From positions 204,789 to 268,788 of the forward strand of contig NZ_JADIJK010000003.1 of the NCBI RefSeq assembly GCF_017355205.1: 64,000 bases of DNA, given 5' to 3'. The stretch comes from Bacillus sp. SD088 (GTDB lineage: Bacteria > Bacillota > Bacilli > Bacillales > Bacillaceae_C). The notes beneath the pieces were generated by a model. That model did no database searches. It had not been told where the DNA came from and saw nothing but the letters and a program-made list of their open reading frames with translations. Position numbers and translations under genes: made by a program. This document shows, one piece after another, positions 53,796 through 61,382 of this stretch. Position 1 is the stretch's first letter. Each line of letters opens with the position of its first letter.

Positions 53796-54659
53796 TTAAT
53801 TGTTGTATTGTGGAGAGATTCTTTCACGTCTAAACTGAGATGGGGGCACGCCCGTTTTTTCACTGAAGTAGCGACTAAAGTGAGCACTATTTTTAAACCC
53901 AACATCTAATGCAATATCAGATATTTGTTTATTTGGTTCTATTTCAAGCAAAATTTTCGCATGATCAATTCGGCAACGCATGACATATTCCATAACAGTT
54001 ATTCCTAGAATATCTTTAAATAGCTGGGTAATATGACGTTTCGATATATGGAACTCTTTGGATAAGCGATCCAACGTTAGCTGCTTCATATGATTTTTCG
54101 TAATCCACGCTACCATTTTTTCCATTAATGTATCCTTTTCACTTTTGTTTAATATAATTTCAGCAAGCGGTGTTTGAGCTAAATGATTGATTTCAAATAA
54201 AAGATCGATAATCGTATTTTTCACTTGTCCTTCAACTAGTGAATGATTAAGTTGATTGTTATCTTTGCGGCTGATCAAATGATTTAGCCTTGCAATACAA
54301 TCCTGAAAATAGACTAAATCCGCTTGGTCCTTCATTCGAATAATCGAATTATTCAACACTGAAAATATATCAAATAATTCGATCGATTTCATCGATTTTA
54401 AGATCAAAGCAATAAATTCTGGTAAAAATTCTACTGTTGTTCGTACATAAGGATGGGGTGGCATCGTACATGTATGATGGGGCGTTAATCCATTTAGTAA
54501 TACAATGTCGCCAGGTTGTAAGTCAAAAATACGATGCTGAATAATGATTTTCGCCTTCCCTTCATGAAAATAAAAAATTTCAAATTCACGATGTGAATGA
54601 TAATTCATGGAATGATGCTTATTTTTCTTGTAATCAAAGCGAAACCAACGGTGTTCCAA
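53796..54659 (-). CDS. AraC-family transcriptional regulator with cupin domain
   Basis: TTG 54659 follows AAGGAGG. The 287-residue protein has an N-terminal cupin (about 10-85, FEIFYFHEGKAKIIIQHRIF, LQPGDIVLLNG) and a C-terminal double helix-turn-helix (about 185-282, FHISKRHITQLFKDI and ALDVGFKNSAHFSRYFSEKT). It senses a sugar and probably controls the orphan binding-protein gene, 140 bases downstream on the same strand. Confidence 0.9.
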   Translation of the reverse strand: MEHRWFRFDYKKNKHHSMNYHSHREFEIFYFHEGKAKIIIQHRIFDLQPGDIVLLNGLTPHHTCTMPPHPYVRTTVEFLPEFIALILKSMKSIELFDIFSVLNNSIIRMKDQADLVYFQDCIARLNHLISRKDNNQLNHSLVEGQVKNTIIDLLFEINHLAQTPLAEIILNKSEKDTLMEKMVAWITKNHMKQLTLDRLSKEFHISKRHITQLFKDILGITVMEYVMRCRIDHAKILLEIEPNKQISDIALDVGFKNSAHFSRYFSEKTGVPPSQFRRERISPQYNN

Positions 54660-55159
54660 ACTACTAACCTCCTTTTCTTTGTTGAAAACTTCAATTACGT
54701 TAATACATTACTGTAGTTATTTTCGACAAAAGTAAGGGAAGTCCTGTTGATTCCGCTATATATTTAGAACACTCAGATTGAAATACTACAGACTTATAAG
54801 ACCGTACACCAACCTTTACAACAAATCCTTCCTTAGCGTCATACACTCTGAAAAAAAATCCCGGTAAAATAACGGCTGACTGTTATTTTACCGGGAAAAG
54901 TTGTTTGGATAGACTTTCACTGACTTGGATTTAAATTCCTCAGTCATTATTTTATATGTAACCGCATTTATGTTCATTGTTTCCTTCTCTCACTTTTGCA
55001 TCAAAGAAAATCCATAATGATCTAAATCAGCTTCCGCTTTCAGTAGCAACAATGTAAGTGAAACAGGTCTCGACAATTGTGTGGGTACAGGACCTACACA
55101 ACTTCTAACTTAGTTCTAAATTTAAAATCTTTGCCGAAATTTCACTTAGATAAAAACTA
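54660..55159. other. Gap between the AraC gene and the ATP-grasp gene
   Basis: A 500-base gap. It has the presumed AraC promoter, the strong hairpin at 54857-54897, and A+T-rich sequence around 54950-55150. No gene or family A-C repeat was found. Confidence 0.55.
54857..54897 (-). terminator. Strong intrinsic terminator
   Basis: TCCCGGTAAAATAAC and GTTATTTTACCGGGA form a perfect 15-bp stem, followed on the minus strand by eight T residues. It is about 260 bases downstream of the ATP-grasp gene and probably ends its transcript. Confidence 0.8.
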
Positions 55160-57688
55160 TTATCTTTCAAAATGAGATCTTTCCATTTCACTACTTTTTG
55201 CTAAATGAATTGCATAGGGAATTGCATGATTTGCTACTTCAAATTCATAGTAAATGATGCCGGGCTTATTTACATTTACTTCTATAATATAAGGTTTAGA
55301 ATTTTCCCTATTAATTGCTATATCCAAACCAAGCTCACTGTTATTTATATCATATGAATTTTCAACTAGTGTACAGATTTCAAGCGATATTTTTTCTATT
55401 TTTTCTTTTAACTTTCCTGCATCTACTTCTTTAAAATTTCTTTTTAAAAAACCTAAAATCTCGCCAATATACCCACCGTTTCCAGTACTAGATATAACTG
55501 CATTATGAATTCCAATACGAGGGTATATATTAACAAATGACCATTCACCGTTTCCATCCTTCATCATATGAACTCTTATATCAAACGGTTGATCATCCAT
55601 TGTTCGTGTCTCGATATATTGTTGTACAATAAAAGGTCCTTTTTTAATTAATTCCCTTAGATACTGCCCAAGAGTAAGTTCATTAAAGTGTGTCTCTTTT
55701 TCACCAATCGCCACAAAGTAATCCAAAGCATTTTTTTTCTCAATATAATGAACTCCACTTGCAAAGGATCCAACTTCTGGTTTAAGTATCACCCTGCCAT
55801 AATGTTGAATATAATGAAAGATGTCTTTTACACGATCTACTCTTTGATATGGGATTATAGCATCCTCTAGTAAATTTGTAGATGACAATTTATCATATAC
55901 TTCCAGTTTACTAATGGAATTGCCAAAAAATTCATTTGTAAATGGAATTCCTTCTAGTTCCTCGTAAATTGTCTTGTACCCTTTAATGCCTCTTAAGCGT
56001 AAGCGATCATAAATAACATCGGGATATTCAACAACTCTAGGAACCCATTGTTTATTTTCATAAAAGTATCCTCTAATACGCATTTCATCATAATCAATGT
56101 CTTTTGGAGTAAAGTAATAAAAATGGACATTTTCAAATTTAGCTACATAAGCACATGCGACGGTTAGATCATTGATTTCATTTTCATCCACTAGCATAGC
56201 AATACGGTAACGTTGATCTAATTTTGCATGAACTAAATTTGTGTGTTGAGCTTCAAAATGTCCATTGTCTCTTCTTACTTTCTGTGATTCATTAGTTAAA
56301 TATATTCCATTTTCAGCAATATATTTTGCATAAGCAATGGTATTAACAGCTCTTTCTTCTTCATGATAAGTAGTTTGAGGACCGTTATTTACTTCATGTA
56401 GCCAAATCCGATCATTTTTATCAATAGCTAAATCTAAACCTAATTCGTCAAGGGCCAATCCGTGTAATTTATCAAGATGAAAAGTAAGGTCCATCGCCAG
56501 CTGTTTGATATTTTCTTCATACTTCTTACTATTTTGACCAAACTCATTTTCAAAAAATGCTTTTAGATCCTGAGTTCTACCTCCTCGGCTAATATTACTA
56601 AGAATACTCTTTTTGTTACCAACACGAGGATAAATTTTGGTCAATGTCCATTTTCCTTCTCCGTTTTTTTGCACATGAGCTCTAATATCGTAGGGTTCAC
56701 CATTCTTGGTACGACATTCTACATAAGGCTGAAGTAAATAGCTATTCCTTTCCTTTAATATTCTCTCTTTAACCCATACATCGAATTCTTCTTGGGTTAG
56801 AACTTGCTTTTTTTTATGTTCTAAAAGGGTATATCTATTATTTTTTATTTCTAAGAAATAAATATTTCGACCTTGCCTACCTAATAATGGCTTAAATACA
56901 ACCTTTTTATTTTCTTTTAGAAACTCATCGACGATAGATCTATCTGTTATTACTTTAAAAGGAACTAATAATTCAGCGTATCTGCCTGATTTCACTAACT
57001 TTTTCGGTAGAGAAAATTTATTACCAAGACCAAAACTGGTAAATGGAAGAATCTTTCTCAGCTTTCTTTCTACTTGTGATTGCTGTGCGCGGGATCTTAT
57101 GCCTATATTATGAATTACATCGGGGAAAGGAATATTCTCTCTTTCCCATTCTTCATTATTAAATGTATCGGCCGTTATCTCTTCCTTTTCAAAATCTACA
57201 TCGCCAGAAGAAAAAAAGTACAGTTTTACTTCTTGTTGCACGCTTTGTTTAATCAAAGCGTTGATTCTTGCTTCCGGATATCCATTTCGTGGATTGGTCT
57301 CACATAGATAAACCCCTATCCTTATACTTTTTTGTACTTGTTCGCTATCTTGATTTGTTAAAAAACAACTTTTCAAGCTCTTAAATTGTGGCATTAACGT
57401 AAACTGTATTATCTCAGAGACTTTCAGTAAATTTCCTTTTTCTAGTGTTTTGGCAACTAAAAGTATTGTACTCTCTATATTTTCCAAGTGGTTACTTGCA
57501 TTCAATTCAGTATCATTTAATACGATCTTTTTTATAGCTTCAAACCCTTCTACAATGGAGCTAAATATAAATATACCTTGATTTGTTTCCTTTTTTCTTA
57601 TTAAAACTGAAAAATGTTCTGTTGCCTCAATTAAGGTATCAATTATATTAAGTGTTTGAGTATGCTTCCTGTCTAGTATATCTCTCAT
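55160..57688 (-). CDS. Tandem double ATP-grasp protein, YheC/D-like, next to flagellin
   Basis: The 842-residue cytosolic protein has three parts. Residues 1-110 are helical (FIFSSIVEGFEAIKKIVLND), of no family I recognise. Residues about 121-460 are a YheC/YheD-like ATP-grasp module: VVFKPLLGRQG (K266), PYDIRAHVQ (R336), LHEVNN (E432, N434). Residues about 494-832 repeat the module: VILKPEVGSFASG (K636), PFDIRVHMM (R705), IIEVNVNKPG (E803, N805). Both copies keep nucleotide and metal residues, so both could be active. ATP-grasp enzymes join a carboxylate to an amine or thiol through an acyl-phosphate. YheC and YheD in B. subtilis are separate proteins. It lies 225 bases downstream of hag, same strand, after hag's terminator, with a possible sigma-D -10 upstream. 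Substrate unknown. Confidence 0.8.
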   Translation of the reverse strand: MRDILDRKHTQTLNIIDTLIEATEHFSVLIRKKETNQGIFIFSSIVEGFEAIKKIVLNDTELNASNHLENIESTILLVAKTLEKGNLLKVSEIIQFTLMPQFKSLKSCFLTNQDSEQVQKSIRIGVYLCETNPRNGYPEARINALIKQSVQQEVKLYFFSSGDVDFEKEEITADTFNNEEWERENIPFPDVIHNIGIRSRAQQSQVERKLRKILPFTSFGLGNKFSLPKKLVKSGRYAELLVPFKVITDRSIVDEFLKENKKVVFKPLLGRQGRNIYFLEIKNNRYTLLEHKKKQVLTQEEFDVWVKERILKERNSYLLQPYVECRTKNGEPYDIRAHVQKNGEGKWTLTKIYPRVGNKKSILSNISRGGRTQDLKAFFENEFGQNSKKYEENIKQLAMDLTFHLDKLHGLALDELGLDLAIDKNDRIWLHEVNNGPQTTYHEEERAVNTIAYAKYIAENGIYLTNESQKVRRDNGHFEAQHTNLVHAKLDQRYRIAMLVDENEINDLTVACAYVAKFENVHFYYFTPKDIDYDEMRIRGYFYENKQWVPRVVEYPDVIYDRLRLRGIKGYKTIYEELEGIPFTNEFFGNSISKLEVYDKLSSTNLLEDAIIPYQRVDRVKDIFHYIQHYGRVILKPEVGSFASGVHYIEKKNALDYFVAIGEKETHFNELTLGQYLRELIKKGPFIVQQYIETRTMDDQPFDIRVHMMKDGNGEWSFVNIYPRIGIHNAVISSTGNGGYIGEILGFLKRNFKEVDAGKLKEKIEKISLEICTLVENSYDINNSELGLDIAINRENSKPYIIEVNVNKPGIIYYEFEVANHAIPYAIHLAKSSEMERSHFER

Positions 57689-57771
57689 TTTTTAATGCTC
57701 CTTGCTTTTTATAATTGTTTTCGGTAATTGCTAATTTTACTTTGCTTTAAGTTGAGGTATATCCACCTATA

Positions 57772-57797
57772 ATATCGGAGAAATATAAAAAATTTGG
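57772..57797 (-). promoter_or_regulatory. Possible sigma-D promoter of the ATP-grasp gene
   Basis: TCCGATAT on the minus strand matches seven of eight bases of the sigma-D -10 element, about 85 bases upstream of the start. The -35 is poor: CAAA at 13 bases or CCAA at 14. Weak candidate. Confidence 0.3.
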
Positions 57798-57870
57798 AGT
57801 AGTAGGGTCGGAAAAATGGGTATTATATTTGAAAAGTTTTTATAAGTTAGGAAAGAATAGTGTGAAAAGA

Positions 57871-57905
57871 AAAAATCCAGTTATTCGGAATCGAATAACC
57901 AGATT
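57871..57905 (-). terminator. Intrinsic terminator after hag
   Basis: TCTGGTTATTCG and CGAATAACTGGA form a stem with a four-base loop followed by T residues. Confidence 0.88.
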
Positions 57906-57913
57906 TGGCAAAA

Positions 57914-58729
57914 TTATCGAAGTAGTTGTAATACTCCCTGTGGAGCTTGATTCGCTTGTGCGAGCATAGCTTGAGATGCTTGTGCGAGGATGGAATTCTT
58001 AGTTTGTTCCATCATCTCCTTCGCCATATCGACGTCTCTAATACGGGATTCCGCTGCAGTTAGGTTTTCAGAAGAAGTGTTTAAATTGTTAATTGTATGC
58101 TCAAGTCGGTTTTGAACAGCCCCAAGTTTAGAACGCTCACCAGAAACCTTATCAATTGCTGCTTGGAGACTTTCAATTGCCATGTCAGCACCCTCTTGTG
58201 TGCTAATGTCTAGTTCACTAACCTCAAGTGTTGCAGCATCCATCTTACCAATTTCAAGATTAATGTTTTGCCCCTTGTTAGCTCCAATATGGAAAGTGAA
58301 TCCTTCTTCGACAGAGCCATCAAGAAGTTTTTGGGTATTAAACTCAGTTTGATTAGAAATACGGTCAATTTCTTCATTTAATTGTGACAGTTCTTTCTGT
58401 AATTCCGCACGATCTGAATTTGTATTCGTATCGTTCGCAGATTGCACCGCCAATTCACGCATACGTTGAAGAATTGAATGTGTTTCATTCAATGCACCTT
58501 CAGCCGTTTGAATCAAAGAAATACCGTCCTGAGCATTTTTAGAAGCCATATCCAGTCCCTTAACTTGTGCTCTCATTTTCTCTGAAATTGCTAGCCCAGC
58601 AGCATCATCACCAGCACGGTTGATACGCATACCAGAAGCCAATTTCTCCATTGATTTAGATTGTGCGTTTGAAGCAGCACCCAATTGACGATGCGTGTTC
58701 AACGCTGCGATATTGTGATTGATAATCAT
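57914..58729 (-). CDS. hag: Flagellin
   Basis: The 271-residue protein has conserved terminal D0/D1 helices ([20 protein letters not shown] at the start, [19 protein letters not shown] at the end) and a short central domain. [19 protein letters not shown] is the TLR5-region motif in the D1 helix. Flagellin is exported and polymerises into the filament. It is slightly shorter than B. subtilis Hag (304). Translation is expected to be controlled by CsrA on the leader; transcription by sigma-D. Confidence 0.97.
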   Translation of the reverse strand: MIINHNIAALNTHRQLGAASNAQSKSMEKLASGMRINRAGDDAAGLAISEKMRAQVKGLDMASKNAQDGISLIQTAEGALNETHSILQRMRELAVQSANDTNTNSDRAELQKELSQLNEEIDRISNQTEFNTQKLLDGSVEEGFTFHIGANKGQNINLEIGKMDAATLEVSELDISTQEGADMAIESLQAAIDKVSGERSKLGAVQNRLEHTINNLNTSSENLTAAESRIRDVDMAKEMMEQTKNSILAQASQAMLAQANQAPQGVLQLLR

Positions 58730-58739
58730 AGTATATTTT

Positions 58740-58771
58740 CCTCCTTGAATGTGCCAGCCACGTCCTTGTGG
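58740..58771 (-). promoter_or_regulatory. CsrA-binding sites in the hag leader
   Basis: On the minus strand the hairpin CCACAAGGACGTGG (58758-58771) displays AAGGA in its loop, and a second GGA motif lies in the ribosome binding site AAGGAGGAAAA (58736-58746). This is the arrangement of the two CsrA sites that repress hag translation in B. subtilis. FliW and CsrA are encoded directly upstream. Confidence 0.75.
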
Positions 58772-58837
58772 ATGGTTGTTCTTGTGTTTTCACGGAGTTG
58801 AGGATCGGCCGCGCTCCTCTCATCCGCTTCACTTATA

Positions 58838-58863
58838 ATATCGTCATGATTCGGGAAAGTTTA
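58838..58863 (-). promoter_or_regulatory. Sigma-D promoter of hag
   Basis: Minus strand TAAA, 14 bases, GACGATAT: one mismatch to the sigma-D consensus, about 110 bases upstream of hag. Confidence 0.85.
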
Positions 58864-58990
58864 ATGGTTTTTGTTAATTTTTCTATCTTTTTTTGTAATT
58901 TTTTGGGAGTCGATAGCTGTTCTTTGTAGAATTTTTTATAGGCAACAAAAAAACTGCCAATGAACACCATTAACAGTTTCATTTCATGTA

Positions 58991-59218
58991 CTATTCTTTT
59001 TTCGCCTTCGCCAAGACACCAAACAGATTTCCCACACCAGCGGATGCTGCTGCATTCTCCTGCTGGATTTCTGCCCAAATTTCCTTCCGGTGAATTTCCA
59101 CATTTTTTGGAGCGTTGATACCAATTTTGACTTGGTCGCCTTTGACTTGAGTGATGGTGATTTCGATGTCATCACCGATTTGAATGGATTCGCCTTTTTT
59201 TCTTGTTAGTACGAGCAT
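58991..59218 (-). CDS. csrA: Translational regulator CsrA
   Basis: The 75-residue protein begins [20 protein letters not shown] and contains [16 protein letters not shown], the CsrA beta-barrel signature, with the RNA-binding Arg in HRKEIW. A dimer binds GGA motifs in mRNA and blocks hag translation; FliW removes it when flagellin is low. The gene starts four bases after fliW stop. Confidence 0.97.
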   Translation of the reverse strand: MLVLTRKKGESIQIGDDIEITITQVKGDQVKIGINAPKNVEIHRKEIWAEIQQENAAASAGVGNLFGVLAKAKKE

Positions 59219-59222
59219 CGAA

Positions 59223-59660
59223 TCACCCCTCTACCACTTCGCCGAAGAGTGGCGTTTTGGTTTTGTAGTTTTCTTGATTGAGAATCACTTGCTTAGCATG
59301 ACTAGTCTTCACATTCATAATAATTGGCGCTTGTAAATTAGCAGTTGTTTTTTCAAATGGATCTTGCACCGTTAAGATTACAAAGGCACTGACATCTTGA
59401 TCACTTTCAATATTCAACAGTTCAATGGTGTTCTCATCTAATGAAAAAGTATAATCTTTAAAAAAGCTATATGGATCAGCAATAACAAAGGCTAGTTCTG
59501 GTGTTTTTACTGATTGCAAGACTGAAACCGAGTCCATCTCTGGTAATGGCAATAAAGTGAATTGTTTTTCATCTTGGAAACCGGGGATCCCTTTTTCAAA
59601 AATAAGAATTGATTCTTTCTGGATGTCGATTTCGCCATGGTATTTCGTTTGGATGTTCAT
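59223..59660 (-). CDS. fliW: Flagellar assembly factor FliW
   Basis: The 145-residue protein ([20 protein letters not shown], with [19 protein letters not shown]) is a beta-barrel FliW. It binds either free flagellin or CsrA, in a partner switch that links flagellin synthesis to secretion. GGAGTGTGAAAG precedes the ATG. The gene lies between yviE and csrA as in B. subtilis. Confidence 0.96.
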   Translation of the reverse strand: MNIQTKYHGEIDIQKESILIFEKGIPGFQDEKQFTLLPLPEMDSVSVLQSVKTPELAFVIADPYSFFKDYTFSLDENTIELLNIESDQDVSAFVILTVQDPFEKTTANLQAPIIMNVKTSHAKQVILNQENYKTKTPLFGEVVEG

Positions 59661-59671
59661 CTTTCACACTC

Positions 59672-60226
59672 CTATTTTACAAGATCAATTTTCAAGTGGT
59701 TTCTTTGTGCTAACTGAATTTGTACATCTCCCGGTGAATAGTTCATGATAGGTTTTCGGATCGTTGCATCAATCCTTGGTTTTCTTGGTTGGAATTGAAT
59801 ATCTACACGTCCAGGTTGATAATGCGTTTTAACCGCAAAAGGGGATGGGATCCACGTAATATTCACCTCTGGCATAGGTGGATTCGCTTGGCGTCTCGCT
59901 TGCTCCACATAAGCGTTTTGCCCATTCTGAATCGCAATCATTTCATCGCCTTCCTGGGCTACCCGGGCAATGCCTTCCATTACTTTTTGATTTCCCTTCA
60001 CCGCATTTTCCTTTACTGCTTTAAACGTACTCTTTAGATTCATTTCTTCCCAAGCTTGCGACTGATCAATCGTTAACTTTCCTGGGGTGGTTCGCATTTT
60101 CAGATCAGCTCGTGGTTGCTCAATCTGTAAATCCGCTTTTGGCTGTTGGATTGATTGTCTTGCCGTCACCGTCTGAATCGCAATTTTTGCTTGGTGTGAT
60201 TCCAGTTGAATCTGTGGGATTCGCAT
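59672..60226 (-). CDS. yviE: YviE/DUF6470 family protein
   Basis: A 184-residue protein starting MRIPQIQLESHQAKIAIQTV with three PKADLxIEQPRADLxM-type repeats near the N-terminus and a C-terminal region KPIMNYSPGDVQIQLAQRNH. No signal, no membrane segment. The family is always found between flgL and fliW in Bacilli but its role is unknown. A GAAAGGGGAAAC site precedes the ATG. Confidence 0.9.
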   Translation of the reverse strand: MRIPQIQLESHQAKIAIQTVTARQSIQQPKADLQIEQPRADLKMRTTPGKLTIDQSQAWEEMNLKSTFKAVKENAVKGNQKVMEGIARVAQEGDEMIAIQNGQNAYVEQARRQANPPMPEVNITWIPSPFAVKTHYQPGRVDIQFQPRKPRIDATIRKPIMNYSPGDVQIQLAQRNHLKIDLVK

Positions 60227-60243
60227 ACCGTTTCCCCTTTCTA

Positions 60244-60282
60244 TGAAAAAGGGATGTCCTTATAAAGACCATCCCTTTTCCT
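60244..60282. terminator. Hairpin between flgL and yviE
   Basis: AAAAGGGATGG and CCATCCCTTTT-like arms (AAAGGGATG.../...CATCCCTTT) form a stem with a T-run, just upstream of the yviE ribosome binding site on the minus strand. It interrupts an otherwise conserved operon. Confidence 0.75.
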
Positions 60283-60289
60283 CTAAACT

Positions 60290-60495
60290 ACCTATAACGG
60301 ATCTAGTTCCAGCGCCCTTTTGGTGCCTTCCTACGATAAGTCAACATCAGCTCGCCTCAGGCTCACTGTGTTTCCTTTATCTCAGGCCAACAGGAGGTTG
60401 GTCACAAAGGCGCTGCGCCAGGACGGCGCGTCTTTAGCCTTTGAACTCTATTATCCAATTTTGTACGTCGCTAAACGGACGCTTGACCCTTTCTT
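60290..60495. repeat. Family B repeat inside the flagellar operon
   Basis: Its ends, GATCTAGTTCCAGCGCCC and GACGTCGCTAAACGGACGCTTG, are inverted versions of the ends at 22262-22712. CCAACAGGAGGTTGG and GCGCCAGGACGGCGC are palindromic arms. It lies between flgL and yviE, directly next to the hairpin at 60244. Confidence 0.8.
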
Positions 60496-60496
60496 A

Positions 60497-61369
60497 TTAT
60501 CTTAAAAAGTCCATCAAGGTCGGTTGAATAATCCGTGCGCCAATCGACATGGCTGCCCGATGGACTGCCTCTTGGGCTTTAAAGTCCATGACAACTTTTT
60601 CGAATTCAACATCTTCATTATCAGACATAATACGGTTAGCGATAACCTCTTGATTATCAATCCGATCCTCCATAAAATCAAGTCGATTCGTCCGGGCTCC
60701 TAATTCCGCTCTCCCAGATAGCATTTTATCACTACTTGCATCTAGATCATCCAAAAAACCATTTAAATCAGTTTCGCCCTCTTTTAAAGCTGTTTCCAAA
60801 CGATCAAGCACAGCAAATACGCTTGTCTCTCCAGTCCCAAATACAGCTTCCCCTTGCATATTGACAGGTACTTTAATCCCCTTTGCTAATTCAAACTCGA
60901 CATCATCTGAATTAAATTCAATTGTGTCCCCGTCCACAGGTGCAGTTAAAGTGTCTGTTCCATTAAAAATATACTTATCACCAACTTTGGAATTAGCGAT
61001 GGTTTTGATATGTTCTTTTAACTGGGCAACTTCCTCAGCTACAGACTTAAGTTGACTTTCATCATACGTATCGTTGCTGACTTGAACGGTTAATTCACGG
61101 ATCCGCTCCATTGCTTTGCTCGCTTCTCCGATCGCAGAATCCGTTGTCTCTACCCAGTTCCGTGCTTCTGTAAAATTGCGTTTGAACTGCTCAATCTCGG
61201 TCACATTTGTCCGATAGAACATCCCCTTCATCGCCACAACTGGATCATCAGATGGGCGGGAAATCTTCTTCTGTGTTTGCGCTTGTTCAAATAATTTATC
61301 TAATCGCGAATAGCTTTGATTAATGTTGTACATAACATTATTGGCAATCATGCCTTCTGTTACACGCAT
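60497..61369 (-). CDS. flgL: Hook-filament junction protein FlgL
   Basis: The 290-residue protein is flagellin-like at both ends (MRVTEGMIANNVMYNINQSY and the C-terminal helix AMSIGARIIQPTLMDFLR). FlgL (HAP3) joins the hook-distal FlgK to the filament. AGGGGGATATTGA precedes the ATG. It follows flgK by 13 bases. Confidence 0.96.
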   Translation of the reverse strand: MRVTEGMIANNVMYNINQSYSRLDKLFEQAQTQKKISRPSDDPVVAMKGMFYRTNVTEIEQFKRNFTEARNWVETTDSAIGEASKAMERIRELTVQVSNDTYDESQLKSVAEEVAQLKEHIKTIANSKVGDKYIFNGTDTLTAPVDGDTIEFNSDDVEFELAKGIKVPVNMQGEAVFGTGETSVFAVLDRLETALKEGETDLNGFLDDLDASSDKMLSGRAELGARTNRLDFMEDRIDNQEVIANRIMSDNEDVEFEKVVMDFKAQEAVHRAAMSIGARIIQPTLMDFLR

Positions 61370-61382
61370 TCAATATCCCCCC

